NCBI GenBank assembly: GCA_036272935.1 | Contig: DATAXP010000143.1 | Coordinates: 62,001 to 126,000, forward strand | Direction of reading: 5' to 3' | Length of the DNA stretch: 64,000 nt | Source: DATAXP01 sp036272935 | GTDB lineage: Bacteria > Planctomycetota > Planctomycetia > Pirellulales > PNKZ01 | In this document: positions 1 to 10,900 of the stretch, piece by piece | Layout of the letters: every line of letters begins with the position of its first letter | How positions within the stretch are numbered: position 1 is the first letter of the stretch | Program-made: the position numbers and the translations under genes | The notes under the pieces: generated by a model | The model's input: the letters and a program-made list of their open reading frames with translations, nothing else | What the model was told of the DNA's origin: nothing | The model's database searches: none

Positions 1-593
1 GCGTATTGGTCGGCGAGGAACACCATCGTCCCGCCAGTGGCCAGCACTTGCAGAATTTGGTCGTAGCCCCCCTTCTTCGGAATGATGTGTTGCCGCCCGG
101 CGGTGCGAAGTCCGTCGGTGAACCGCGCCAGGTACGGATTGTCGAGCGTGCGGGCCACGGCATGGGTGTCGAACCCGAGCAGCCCCAGAAAAATACCGCC
201 GACTTCGAAGTTGCCAAAATGCGCCGACACGATCAGCGTCGGCCGGCGATCGAGCAGAATGCGGCACAGTTCGTCGCCGCGCGCCAGGCGGATATGCCGT
301 CGCCAATTCGTTTCGTGAATGTAGCGCGCAGCGTGGGACAGCTCGGCAACGATCATGAACAGATGCTTCCACATCTGCCACGTCACCGCACGGCGGCGCT
401 GGGCATCCCACTCGGGAAACGCGAGCATCAGGTTTTCTTCGACCACCTTGCGCCGAATGGGCACCGCGGTAACACATAGCGTGGCCAGAAAGCCGCTTAC
501 CTGCGAGCACAGCTCCAGCGGCATCGCCTGCAGGATGCAGTAGCTAAGCCGCACCGCCATGTAGTCCAGCCACAGGCGCACTTGTTCAAGCAT
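1..593 (-). CDS. Lipid A-type lysophospholipid acyltransferase (LpxL/HtrB family), C-terminus beyond window
   Basis: I translated this by hand from the minus strand, because the frame stays open to the window edge. The start ATG at 593-591 follows an AAGGG Shine-Dalgarno-like sequence by about nine bases. Residues 125-130 read HFGNFE, the HX4E catalytic motif of LpxL/HtrB acyltransferases, preceded by a typical hydrophobic strand (LIVSA). An N-terminal hydrophobic stretch and the segment VVEENLMLAFPEW also fit the family. Such enzymes move an acyl chain from acyl-ACP onto a lipid A precursor or related lipid at the inner membrane. About 197 of a usual 290-310 residues are in the window. The family call is firm; the exact substrate is not known. 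Confidence 0.85.
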   Translation of the reverse strand, partial: MLEQVRLWLDYMAVRLSYCILQAMPLELCSQVSGFLATLCVTAVPIRRKVVEENLMLAFPEWDAQRRRAVTWQMWKHLFMIVAELSHAARYIHETNWRRHIRLARGDELCRILLDRRPTLIVSAHFGNFEVGGIFLGLLGFDTHAVARTLDNPYLARFTDGLRTAGRQHIIPKKGGYDQILQVLATGGTMVFLADQY

Positions 594-618
594 CTCGTGA
601 CCCTTCCGTGGGCGTATC

Positions 619-673
619 GTTTAGCCGGCTCGCTTGCGAGCCGCGCCGCGGTCGCCGCGGCGACCGGCTAAAC
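619..673. repeat. Cloverleaf-like palindromic repeat between two genes
   Basis: A 10-bp outer inverted repeat (619-628 with 664-673) encloses two perfect hairpins. The first is 627-642 (GGCTCGC, TT, GCGAGCC) and the second is the 18-bp palindrome at 649-666. The element ends directly at the stop codon of the downstream minus-strand oxidoreductase. The 18-bp palindrome recurs exactly at 56608-56625, so this is probably a dispersed REP-like element that could also act as an RNA structure at the gene end. Confidence 0.7.
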
Positions 674-1765
674 TTACTTGTTCACCTTGATCTTACGGGC
701 CTTCAGCACCGGATCCGAGGCCAACGGCAACGTCACCGGTCGCCCCGATTCGGCCGCCTTGTAGATGCCCAAGATAATCTCGACGCTCCGTCGGCCTTCG
801 GCACCGTCGATCGCTGGTTTGCGGTCGCGCTTGATCGCGTCGACCACGTCCTGGAACTGCTTGGCGTGCCCGTGGAAACCGATCGCGGCCGGATCGCTCG
901 CCCCGCCGCCAGTGCTTTTCTTATCGGCCATTGCTTGCTTCACCGCGGCATCGCGGCGATCGGGCTTGGCGAAGTCCCACTTCACGATGTCCTCTTCTTC
1001 CATCGCCGCGGAACCTGCCGAGCCGTGGATTTCGAGTCGCTTCAGATACCCTGGATACGCCGCGGTCGTGGCTTCGATCGTGCCCAGCGCCCCGTTGGCG
1101 AAGCGCAACGTGGCGATGGCGGTATCCTCGACCGCGATGCGCTCATGGGCCAGCGTGGCGGTCTGTGCGCGGATCTCGGCGACGGGCCCCATCAGCCAAG
1201 CGAGCAAGTCGACATTGTGGATTGCCTGGTTCATCAGCGCTCCGCCGCCATCGAGTTCCCAGGTGCCGCGCCACTTGCCGCTGTCGTAGTACTCCTGCGT
1301 GCGAAACCACTTCACGTAGGCGTCGCCGATCGTCAGCTTGCCGAACCGGCCGGAGTCGATTGCCCGCTTGATCTCCATCCCCGAAAAATGAAACCGCGAG
1401 GGGAAGATCGCCGACAGCTTCACCCCCGCCTTGTCACAAGCGGCGATGATCTTGTCGCAACGGCTAAGCGTAATCTCCAGCGGCTTCTCGACGATCACGT
1501 GCTTGCCGGCCTTTGCCGCGGCAATCGCCGGCTCGAGATGCGCGCCGCTCGGCGTGCCGATCGTCACCACGTCGACTTTCGGATCGGCAAGCATCTTGTT
1601 CAGGTCGTGATACGGTTTGCAGCCGGTCGAGGTGGCCAATCGATCGGCCGAGCTGGCAAAGGTGTCGAAACACGCGACCAGCTTCGCCCCCTTGACCGCG
1701 CCGATCGCCTTGGCGTGAAAGTTGGCGATCATGCCGCAGCCGATAATGCCAAAACCAAGTGCCAT
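674..1765 (-). CDS. Gfo/Idh/MocA family NAD(P)-dependent oxidoreductase
   Basis: The 363-residue protein begins MALGFGIIGCGMIANFHAK, with the dinucleotide-binding GxGxxx fingerprint at the extreme N-terminus. That favours this ATG, preceded by GGGGAGA, over an in-frame start 25 codons upstream. The EKPLE motif follows the Rossmann fold, and a C-terminal alpha/beta domain carries the segment GGGALMNQAIHNVDLLAWL, as in glucose-fructose oxidoreductase and myo-inositol dehydrogenase relatives. Length is normal. No twin-arginine signal is seen, so it is probably cytoplasmic. The substrate is likely a sugar or polyol derivative but cannot be read from sequence. It lies on the same strand as the acyltransferase, separated by a palindromic repeat. 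Confidence 0.9.
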   Translation of the reverse strand: MALGFGIIGCGMIANFHAKAIGAVKGAKLVACFDTFASSADRLATSTGCKPYHDLNKMLADPKVDVVTIGTPSGAHLEPAIAAAKAGKHVIVEKPLEITLSRCDKIIAACDKAGVKLSAIFPSRFHFSGMEIKRAIDSGRFGKLTIGDAYVKWFRTQEYYDSGKWRGTWELDGGGALMNQAIHNVDLLAWLMGPVAEIRAQTATLAHERIAVEDTAIATLRFANGALGTIEATTAAYPGYLKRLEIHGSAGSAAMEEEDIVKWDFAKPDRRDAAVKQAMADKKSTGGGASDPAAIGFHGHAKQFQDVVDAIKRDRKPAIDGAEGRRSVEIILGIYKAAESGRPVTLPLASDPVLKARKIKVNK

Positions 1766-1892
1766 GCGATGCCGTCTCCCCGGTGTGCCGATCGATGCAA
1801 ACAAGCGGCGATTATAGGCACGAATGGCGCCGCGATGCATCCCGAAAACCGCGGCGGAAATGGGACAAAATCGGCATTTTTATGCGTTCCGC

Positions 1893-1949
1893 TGGGTGCC
1901 ACTGGCTCCGCCAGTGTGAACAGGGCGCTGGCGGAGCCAGTGGCACCCA
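1893..1949. repeat. Perfect 22-bp inverted repeat
   Basis: The arms at 1893-1914 and 1928-1949 are exact reverse complements over 22 bp with a 13-nt loop. It sits in the gap between uvrB and the oxidoreductase start. There is no T-run on either side, so it is not a classical terminator. A diverged relative of one arm (GTGGCACTGGCGAAGCCAG) occurs at 56371-56389, which points to a dispersed repeat family. Confidence 0.75.
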
Positions 1950-1995
1950 ACGACGAATTTATTTGCTTTTCTGAGGATGAGGAAATCGAGGTGTT

Positions 1996-4062
1996 TTAGG
2001 CGTTTCGCTTGGGGCGCGGGATGCGGGCGCCCCCTTTGCGCCGCCGGCCACGCTTCTCGTCGCCGTTGTCTGCCTCGGCCACCTCGACCGTCTTGCCCAG
2101 CGAGTGCTTGAGCCGCTCGATCCGATCACGCAGCTTCGCCGCCCGCTCGAACTCCATGGCGTCGGCCGCCCCGAGCATCTCGGCCTCCAGCTCGGCCAGG
2201 TATTCTTCCGTGACGTACTGCACCTCGTCGGTCCGGCCGACTGCCGCGTTGGCGTCGGCATGGGCGCGGGCCTCGGCCTCGATGCCGGCACGAATCTCTT
2301 TGCGGATTGTCTCAGGGGTGATGCCGTGCTTGCGGTTGTACGCCTCTTGCAGCGCCCGGCGACGGGCCGTCTCCTCGATCGTCCGCTGCATCGAGTTGGT
2401 GACCCTGTCGCCATAGAGAATCACCTTGGCGTTGACGTTGCGCGCCGCTCGGCCGATGGTCTGCATCAGGCTCGTTTCGCTGCGCAGGAAGCCTTCCTTA
2501 TCTGCATCGAGCACCGCCACCAGCGATACTTCAGGAAGATCGAGTCCTTCGCGCAGCAGGTTCACTCCCACCAGCGCCTCGAACGCCCCGATGCGCAAGT
2601 CGCGCAGCAACTCGACCCGCTCGAACGCATCGAGCTCGCTGTGCAGCCATTTGCACTTGATCCCTTGCTCGCTGAGGTAATACGACAGGTCCTCCGCCAT
2701 CCGCTTGGTGAGCGTCGTCACCAGCACGCGCTCCTTCGCGGCGGCCCGCTCGCGGATTTGTTCCAGCAGATGCGGCACTTGGCCGCGGGCCGGCACCACT
2801 TCGATCACCGGGTCCAACAGCCCCGTGGGACGAATGATTTGCTCGACCACTTCGCCGCCACTCTGCCCAAGCTCGTAGGGGCCGGGCGTCGCCGAAACGA
2901 AGATCACCTGGTCGATCTTCTGTTCCCATTCCTCGAATTTCAGCGGCCGATTGTCGAGCGCGCTGGGGAGCCGAAAACCGTGCTCGACGAGCGTGCTTTT
3001 GCGGCTGAAGTCGCCGGCAAACATCCCGCGCACCTGCGGCACAGTGACGTGCGATTCGTCAACGAACATCAAGAGATCTCTGGGGAAATAATCGAACAGC
3101 GTATCGGGAGTCGAGCCGGCGGGCCGTCCACTCAGGGGCCGGCTGTAGTTCTCGATCCCCGGGCAGTAGCCCACCTCCATCATCATTTCGATATCGAAGC
3201 GTGTGCGGGCGTTCAGCCGCTGTGCTTCGAGCAGCTTCCCCTGATCGCGGAAGATTTGCAGCCGCTGGTCAAGCTCCGCGCGGATCGAATCGATCGCAGC
3301 CGTCACGCGCTCCTCGGGCAACACGAAGTGCTTCGCCGGATAGATGTACAGCTCTTCGCGGGTTTCGATGACCTCGCCGCTGGTCGGGTTAATAAACGCC
3401 AGCCGGTCGATCTCGTCTCCCCAGAACTCGATACGGTAAGCGAACTCCTCGTAGCTCGGCCACAACTCGACACAGTCGCCGCGCACGCGGAACTTGCCGC
3501 GCTGGAACTCGATATCGTTGCGCTCGTACTGAATATCGACCAGCTTCAGCAGCGTCTGATCGCGATCGACCTGCTGCCCACGACGGAGGCTGACCATCAT
3601 CGCCTTGTAATCGACCGGCGACCCCAAGCCGTAGATGCACGACACGCTGGCGACAATCACCACGTCGCGCCGGCTCACCAAGGCGCTGGTAGCCGCCAGG
3701 CGCAGGCGGTCGATGTTCTGGTTGATCGAGGCGTCTTTCTCGATGTAGATATCGCGCTGCGGGATGTACGCTTCGGGCTGGTAGTAGTCGTAGTAGCTGA
3801 CGAAGTAGTGAACCGCGTTGTGTGGAAAGAACTCTTTGAATTCGCTGTACAGTTGGGCGGCGAGCGTCTTGTTGTGCGATAGCACCAGGGCCGGCCGGTC
3901 GAACTGCTGGATGATGTTAGCCATGGTGAACGTCTTGCCGCTGCCGGTGACGCCCATCAGCACCTGGTTACGACGACCGCCGCGCAGACCGTCGGCCAGT
4001 GCTTGAATCGCCTGCGGCTGGTCGCCGGCCGGCTGAAACTTGCTTTCGAGCTGGAAGCCCAT
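1996..4062 (-). CDS. uvrB: Excinuclease ABC subunit B
   Basis: This is the full-length 688-residue UvrB, the damage-verifying helicase-like subunit of nucleotide excision repair. The Walker A GVTGSGKT is at residues 37-44. The Tyr-rich beta-hairpin region that inserts between DNA strands is visible as YYDYYQPEAYIPQRD. The DEAD-like box reads DESHVT, and helicase motifs VLVTTLTKRMAEDLS and QTIGRAARN follow. The C-terminus carries the UVR motif (AMEFERAAKLRDRIERLK), which contacts UvrA and UvrC, then a basic tail. Length matches bacterial orthologues. uvrA and uvrC are not in the window. The gene appears to be transcribed alone. Confidence 0.98.
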   Translation of the reverse strand: MGFQLESKFQPAGDQPQAIQALADGLRGGRRNQVLMGVTGSGKTFTMANIIQQFDRPALVLSHNKTLAAQLYSEFKEFFPHNAVHYFVSYYDYYQPEAYIPQRDIYIEKDASINQNIDRLRLAATSALVSRRDVVIVASVSCIYGLGSPVDYKAMMVSLRRGQQVDRDQTLLKLVDIQYERNDIEFQRGKFRVRGDCVELWPSYEEFAYRIEFWGDEIDRLAFINPTSGEVIETREELYIYPAKHFVLPEERVTAAIDSIRAELDQRLQIFRDQGKLLEAQRLNARTRFDIEMMMEVGYCPGIENYSRPLSGRPAGSTPDTLFDYFPRDLLMFVDESHVTVPQVRGMFAGDFSRKSTLVEHGFRLPSALDNRPLKFEEWEQKIDQVIFVSATPGPYELGQSGGEVVEQIIRPTGLLDPVIEVVPARGQVPHLLEQIRERAAAKERVLVTTLTKRMAEDLSYYLSEQGIKCKWLHSELDAFERVELLRDLRIGAFEALVGVNLLREGLDLPEVSLVAVLDADKEGFLRSETSLMQTIGRAARNVNAKVILYGDRVTNSMQRTIEETARRRALQEAYNRKHGITPETIRKEIRAGIEAEARAHADANAAVGRTDEVQYVTEEYLAELEAEMLGAADAMEFERAAKLRDRIERLKHSLGKTVEVAEADNGDEKRGRRRKGGARIPRPKRNA

Positions 4063-4193
4063 CGTGCGCTCCGAGAGTTCTTTCGGACCAATACGTTATC
4101 GTAGCGCGAAACGCCCCTGGGAGAAACCGCAGACGCACGGCGAGCCATTTGACAGCCCCCCTGCTGAACCTAAAATGGGGAGTTTCGTCGCGC

Positions 4194-4267
4194 GGGCGCA
4201 TAGCTCAGTTGGTTAGAGCGCAGCCCTGATAAGGCTGAGGTCCCAAGTTCGAATCTTGGTGCGCCCA
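4194..4267 (+). tRNA. tRNA-Ile (anticodon GAT)
   Basis: The cloverleaf is complete at 74 nt: acceptor stem GGGCGCA pairing with TGCGCCC, D arm GCTC/GAGC, anticodon stem CAGCC/GGCTG with loop CTGATAA (GAT at 4228-4230), and T arm CCAAG-TTCGAAT-CTTGG. The discriminator base is A and no CCA is encoded. The tRNA-Ala gene follows 75 bp downstream; this pair usually lies in the 16S-23S spacer, but no rRNA is nearby. Confidence 0.98.
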
Positions 4268-4276
4268 CTCTCAAGC

Positions 4277-4334
4277 CCAGGGAAGGTCGGCAACGATGAG
4301 TCGATTCTGCAGAACGCCTGCCGACCTTCCCTGG
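4277..4334 (+). other. Strong hairpin in the tRNA-Ile/tRNA-Ala spacer
   Basis: Sixteen bases at 4277-4292 are exactly reverse-complementary to 4319-4334, with a 26-nt loop. The structure fills most of the 75-nt spacer between the two tRNAs. It has no T-run, so it is more likely a processing stem for a joint transcript than a terminator. That role is an inference. Confidence 0.65.
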
Positions 4335-4338
4335 ACTT

Positions 4339-4415
<77 letters not shown>

Positions 4416-4924
4416 CTACCGCAGCGCTGACTACGATGGAGGCCCATTCGAACTCGCGCTTTTCGTTGCCGAAGATTGACGCGAGCGCCACCACAAGCAG
4501 TACGACAACCTGCCCCTGAACCGCGACGCCTCCGGGACATCGTGTCACGGTGCGGCGCGGAGATGGCGCTCCCGCGCGGTGAAAAAAACGTGCCCGCACG
4601 TTTTTTCTGAAGTTTTCCTAAAGGCTTGGCAGTCTCGAAGCCGCTCGGCGCGCCCGGGCGCGCTTTCTAGGGTCTTTTTCGCTGGAAAACGATTAGTTTT
4701 CCGTTGTCGTTTCGTTGGCGATCGGAACCCCTCGTTGCGAGCGTCCACGGCTCGGGATGCCGACCGACCTGCTTTCGGCGTCGCCGCTAGCGATCGCGGA
4801 ACGTTCTTTGCGTTAACCCACTCCCCGCAGCATCGCGACTTGAGGGGGCTCGGTGCATCGAGGGGATGCGCGCGACTGCCAAGCTTTTGTATCCGTGCGC
4901 GCTCAATCGTCTGTCGGGAGGGGA
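4416..4924. other. Gene-free gap between tRNA-Ala and the giant repeat protein
   Basis: This 509-bp stretch holds no convincing gene. It contains a rho-independent terminator near 4582-4607, a 16-bp perfect GC palindrome at 4648-4663, and a small hairpin at 4684-4702 (GGAAAAC-GATTA-GTTTTCC). The promoter of the giant gene must lie downstream of the terminator, but I could not pick convincing -35/-10 boxes. Confidence 0.6.
4582..4607 (+). terminator. Rho-independent terminator after the tRNA pair
   Basis: The stem AAAAAACGTG/CACGTTTTTT has a four-base CCCG loop. An A-run before it and a T-run after it make it potentially bidirectional. It lies about 170 bp after tRNA-Ala and before the giant gene, so it probably insulates the two units. 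Confidence 0.7.
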
Positions 4925-4927
4925 GTG

Positions 4928-7900
4928 ATGCCGTGTCGTCGTTCGCCGGGGCAATCGTTCAATTTGCGCTCCAGCGGTAACTCGCCGTGGCGGTTGCGCC
5001 GCATTTGGCGAAGCGCGCTGCGATGTGGACGCATCGCGCTGACGTGGTTGTTCATCGGACTCTCGACCGTTGTCGGCGTGCCCGCCGAAGTGCTCGCAGC
5101 GCCGTTCTACTGGGATGCCGACGGCAGCGCAAGCGGCAACGACACCAGCGGCACCGATCTCGGCGGCTCGGGCATCTGGGACACGAGCAGCGCGTTGTGG
5201 TGGGACGGCGTCAGCATCACCAACGACAACGTGTGGAACAACGCGGGGCTCGACACGGCAATCTTTACCGGCACACCTGGCACGGTCACGCTGGGCGCGC
5301 CAATCGTGGCCGGCTCGTTGGAATTCGACACCAGCGACGACGGCATCGTCGATCCCAGCGGATACGGACTGACGCTGGGCGGCGAATCGCCGACGATCAC
5401 GGTCGCCGCCGACGCTGCCGCGTCGATTGCCGCGTCGATCCACGGCACCGGCAGCCTCGCGATCAACGGCGGTGGCATGCTGACTCTCACCAGCGCCAGC
5501 AACGACTACAGCGGCGGGACCGACTTGCAATCGGGCTACTTATCGGTGTGGAACGACGCAAATCTTGGCGCCACGACCGGCACCGTGACCTTCGACGGCG
5601 GGACGCTGTTGGCCGGGACCTTCAACACCGGCCGCGACATCGTCATCAACAACTCCGGAGGTACGTTCGATGTCGCGCGGACTTTCATCACGCTGCTGCC
5701 CGGCGACATCAGCGGCACCGGCACGTTGAATAAGACTGGCTTCGGCGAGCTGCGCCTGCTGAGCAGCAACTCGAATTTCACCGGCGACGTCAACGTGGAG
5801 AACGGCACCCTGCGCATCTACAGCATGACCGGCGGCCAGCTAAGCAACTACCTGGGCGCACTCAACGAGGCCAACAGCTACACGGTCCACAGCAGCGGCG
5901 TGCTGATCGCCGACGACTCGGCCATCGTCTCGAATAATCCGGTCGTCAACTTGCTCTCCGACACGGCCCCCATTTCGCTGCAAGGCGGTCAGTTGGAATT
6001 CATCAGCAGCAATGCCACGGGCAACAGCATCGTCACCGAGACCGCCGGCAACGTCACGCTCGATTTTGGCCTGTCGACAATCACCACCGATCGCTACGGA
6101 AGTGCGAATGCCTCGGGCGCGGTGTTCGCCCTGGGATCGCTCACGCAGACGACTTACGCCGCGACGATCAACTTCACCAATGTCGACGGCACGCTGGGCG
6201 TGGCGGGAAACAACCCGCAGATCACCTTCGCCACGGCGCCGAGCCTGAACAACGGCATCATCGGCGGCTGGGCACTGGTCAACACCAACGACTTCGCCAG
6301 CTACGACCCCACGAACGGCGTCGGCGCGTTGTCCACCAGCGGATTCATCGGCTACTCCTCGACGAACCTCACCAGCGCCGGCGCGACCGACAACGTGCTT
6401 GTGACCAACACGCCGTCGGCGGCGATCACGACGCGCACCGTCAACTCCATCAAGTGGAACACCACCACTGCCACAATGACGATCGCCTCGGGGGCCACGT
6501 TGACCATCGACTCGGGCGGCTTGTTGGCGGTCGGCAACGTCAACAAAACGATCACGCCTGCCTCGGGCACCGCGACCCTCTCGGCCAACGGCGGCGCGCT
6601 GTACGTTCACAACAACCAGGCGACGATCACGATCAACACGGTGATTGCCGACGGCGATATGTCGACGGCTTTGGTGAAAGACCAGGGAGGCACCCTGTCG
6701 CTGGCCGGTTCGACTGACAACCTCTACACCGGCGGCACCTGGGTGCTCGGCGGCGGTCTGACGACAGGCACGACTGCCGGACGAACGTACCTCGGCACGG
6801 GACCAGTCACCGTCGATCGCGCTTTGCTCACGCAAGGCAACACTGGCGCCACCAGTTCGCCGCTCGGCTACACCGTGATTGAAGGGGGGCAGGTCACGCT
6901 TAGCACGACGAGCTCCGCCTACACTGCCGCCGGCGACGTCTACAACATCAGCGCCGGCAGCGCGATCGCGGGGGCAGCCTCGGCCGCGGGCAAAGGCATC
7001 AACAGCCTTTCGCGCGTCGACTCCATGACCGGCGGCGGCCAGGTGGTACTCGCTCCCGGTGCGGTGGTCGCCAACACGGTTCAGCTCACCAGTGCGCTGA
7101 ATCTCTCGACGGGGACGATCCAGAATCTCGGCACCGCTTCTGACTTGCTCTACGGCATTGCTGCCACGCAGAACAACGCCAACGGCAATGTGAGCATCGG
7201 CATCGGCACACCATTTTTCGGCGTGAGCACCGACCGCAGCAGCCGCGCCTGGGACCTGGGGACCATTACCATCACACCCGGCACGACGGACGTCGTGCTC
7301 CAGGCACTCGATTATTCGGATAGCACCGGCACGACCAACACCGCTGCGACGCTCACGTTTGGCAATGGCATCACTGCCAACGGACCGGTCATCAACGCCT
7401 CAAATGCCGTCAATGTTCACATCGCCAGCGGCATCATCGAACTGAACGACAATGATGCAACGTATGGCAACAGTTCGACGGCGCCGGTGACGTTCGTCGT
7501 CGATAACGGAGCGATTCTTGTTGGCGCGCAGGACAGCAGTCTTGGCAGCGGCACCGGTGTCGCCAATGTGGTGGTGAGCAACGGCGGCGTTCTCGAGCAG
7601 AACCCCACAAACAACGTCGGGACCGAGCTCAACGGCAATGTTGAGGTGCAAGGCGGCGGCGAGTTCCTTGCACAAATTACCAACGGCCTGACGGGCACCG
7701 GCCAGCTCACGTTCGATCCCGGCTCGATTCTGCAAATCAGCAACGTCAGCGGTTGGAGCGGCAGCCAGGCCGCGGCCGCGAACATCTCCGACGGCGCGAT
7801 CGTGCGGCTGGCGGTCACCGGCTTCGGCGACCCCGATGCCCCGCTGCTGAGCACGTATTTCGACGGCAAGGGGATTTACGAGATCAATAACAACGTCGGT

Positions 7901-10900
7901 GCCGCGAATCCCACCGACCCAAACACGGTCATTCTCGCCCTCAACGGCGGCATCGTGACCAACGATAGCGCCAGCCGCACGTTCAGTGGCGCCGGCAACG
8001 GCATCGTCACGGTCGGAACGCTTGGAGCCACGTTGGCTGCTTCCAGCGGCACCTACATGAACTGGTACAACGCCACCGATCTCGGCAGCAACACGCTTAC
8101 CATTGGCTCGAACAGCGTGATCGATGGCAACGCCAAGCTCGGCGAAATCCGCCTCGAAGGGACGTTCAGCGCCGCCGCCGGCGCTCAGATCGACATCATT
8201 CCCAACGCCAGCCTGCGCGTCTCGGTGGCCAACATTCTCGACGATTCGATCGTCGTAAATCTTCCCCTCGGCGCGCAACTGTACATGGATCAGCCCGACA
8301 CGATCACCAACGTCGTCGGCGCCGGCACGCTCAGCGGCGACTCGCTGCTGACACTCGTGCAAAGCGGCGACTACAACCTTGATGCTCAACTTGCCGGCGT
8401 GAACGCCTCGTTCGGGATCGCGCAAAACGGCGGCGGCGCGATGACCATCACCAACCCCAACATTACCGGCTTCGGATCGATCGTCGCCAACAACGGAACC
8501 GCGCTGATCGGCCCCGGCATCGATCTCGGTGGAACCTACGCGCTGTCGGCCAACGCCTTGGGGGCCGGGGTCACCGCCACGGTCGACCTGAACGGCACCA
8601 GCCAGACGGTCACCGCCTTGACCTTTGCCGGCTCGACAACCACCAGCGCGCCGATCATCACCGGCGCCGGATCGACCATCACGCTGGCTGGCAACGTCAC
8701 CTACACCAGCACCAACAATCCATTGGGTGGCCTGCTCAATGTGGCGACACTCGACCTCGGCGACGTCACGCGCACCTTCAGCGTCGGCGACAGCACCTCG
8801 GCCCCGGTCGATCTCGAAATCGATTCCCTCGTTCAAAGCTCCGGCGGGTTGACCAAGTCGGGCACCGGCTTGCTGCTGTTGACCAACACCGGCAACGACT
8901 ACACCGGTCAGAACTGGATCCAGGCCGGCACGCTCAGCGTCGCCAGCATCGGCAACGACGGCGTGCAGAGCATGCTCGGCCAGCAAACCGGCAGCTTGTC
9001 GCCGATCCTGCTCGGCAGCGGCAGCAGCACCGGAGCCTTGCAATACACCGGTCCAGGGGAAGTGCTCACCCGCAGCTTCGACATGATGGGGACCACCGGC
9101 GGCGGCACGATCGATTCCTCGGGCACCGGTTCGTTGATCATCAACAGTGACTTGCTTGCCGACGGTGTCGGCAACAAGACGTTCAACCTCACCGGCAGCT
9201 ACACCGGCGTGAATACGTTTGCCGGTGCGATCATCGACCCGGGGCCCACGAACTCCACGTCGCTTTCGGTCTCGACCTCCGGCACTTGGGTCATCAGCGG
9301 CAACGATTCGTACACCGGCACCACGATTGTCCGCAGCGGCACCTTGCAGCTTCAGGATGCCGGCTCGATCAGCGACGCCGCCACGACGGTGGTCGACGGC
9401 ACGCTCGACCTGAATGGCATCTCAACGCAGATCACCAGCCTGTCGCTCGGCGGCACCGGCGCGGTTTCGACCAGCTTCCCCATCGTCTCGATCGGCACCG
9501 GCGGGACGCTGACGCTCGGCGGCAACGTGACCTACACCAACACGTCGAACCCCCTGGGTTCGCAAATCACCGGCGGCATGCTCGACCTGGGCGGAGCCAC
9601 GCGCACCTTCAACGTAGGCAACAGCACCGGGGCGACCGTCGACCTTGAAGTCGACTCGCTCGTGCAAGGCTCGGGCGGCATCACGAAGACTGGCGCGGGA
9701 AGCCTGGAGTTGACCAACGCCGCCAACGACTACACGGGTCAGACTTGGGTCCAAGCCGGCACGCTGATTGTCACCGGCTTCGGCAACGTCGGCAGCGCCG
9801 GCGTGCTCGGCAATCAGCCCGACGCCGGTACCGCGACCATCAAGGTGGGCAACACGACGACCGCCGTCGGCCTGCAATACCTCGGCGCCGGCGAGATGAC
9901 CGACCGCGTGATCGACTTGAGCGGCACCACCGGCGGCGCGTCGATCGACTCGTCCGGCACCGGCGCGCTGGTGTTTACCAGTGACTTCACCGCCAGCGGC
10001 AACGGCAACAAGACGCTCACGCTCACCGGCACCAACACCGCGCTCAACACCGTCGGCGGCGCGATCGTCGATTCCTCCACCGGCGTCACGTCGTTGGTCA
10101 AGGACGGCTACGGCACCTGGTTGCTGGCCGGCGACAACTCGTACTCCGGCAACACCAGCATCCAGTCGGGCATCCTGGCCATCGGCGGCGCTGCCGATCG
10201 GCTGCCGACAGGCACCACCGTGATCCTCGGCGACGGCACAACCAACGACAGCGGCAAGCTCGTGCTCGGCGACGGCACCACCGCGCAGAACCAAACGCTC
10301 GCCGGTCTGTCGACCGCCGGCACGGGGACCGACAATCGCGTGGTCGGCGGTGGACCGACGGTCGCCAACCTCACGGTCAATCTGCCCGGCGGATTCGACG
10401 AATACGACGGCTTCCTGGGAGGCAGCGGCACCTACGAGAACAACCTTTCGCTGACCGTCACCGGCACCGGCACGCTGCTGCTCACTGCCCCTGAAACTTA
10501 CACCGGCGGCACGACGATCAATGGCGGCGGCCTGGTCCTCTCCAATACCGCCCAGGTGCAGGGCAACATCGTCGTCAATGGCGGCTTCGTCGATCTGGCT
10601 TCCCCCTCGAATTTGACGGGCGATATCGTCCTTGGTCCTGGCGGCGTGCTGCCGATCGACACCGATTCCGTCGGTAATGTGTCGCTGCTCGATCCCTCGT
10701 CGACCGGCGTTGTCGCGCTGAACTTCAACAACAGCACGCTCACCAATCTGAACGGCACCGACACGTTCCTCGGCGCGGTCGGCGATCGCATCTTCTCGTC
10801 CGCCACCTTCGATGCTGATCCCGACGGCAACTATCGGCTCGGCGGTGGCGCCCCGTGGGACAATATGGACACGGTTACCACCGGCGGTGGCGGCGGGCTG

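Noticed and set aside
2104..3882. 592-codon frame antisense to uvrB
   Set aside because: uvrB is unambiguous on the other strand; the antisense product looks random.
7400..9043. 547-codon open frame antisense to the giant gene
   Set aside because: It is a by-product of GC-rich, codon-biased repeats; composition is Arg/Gly/Asp-rich without family features.
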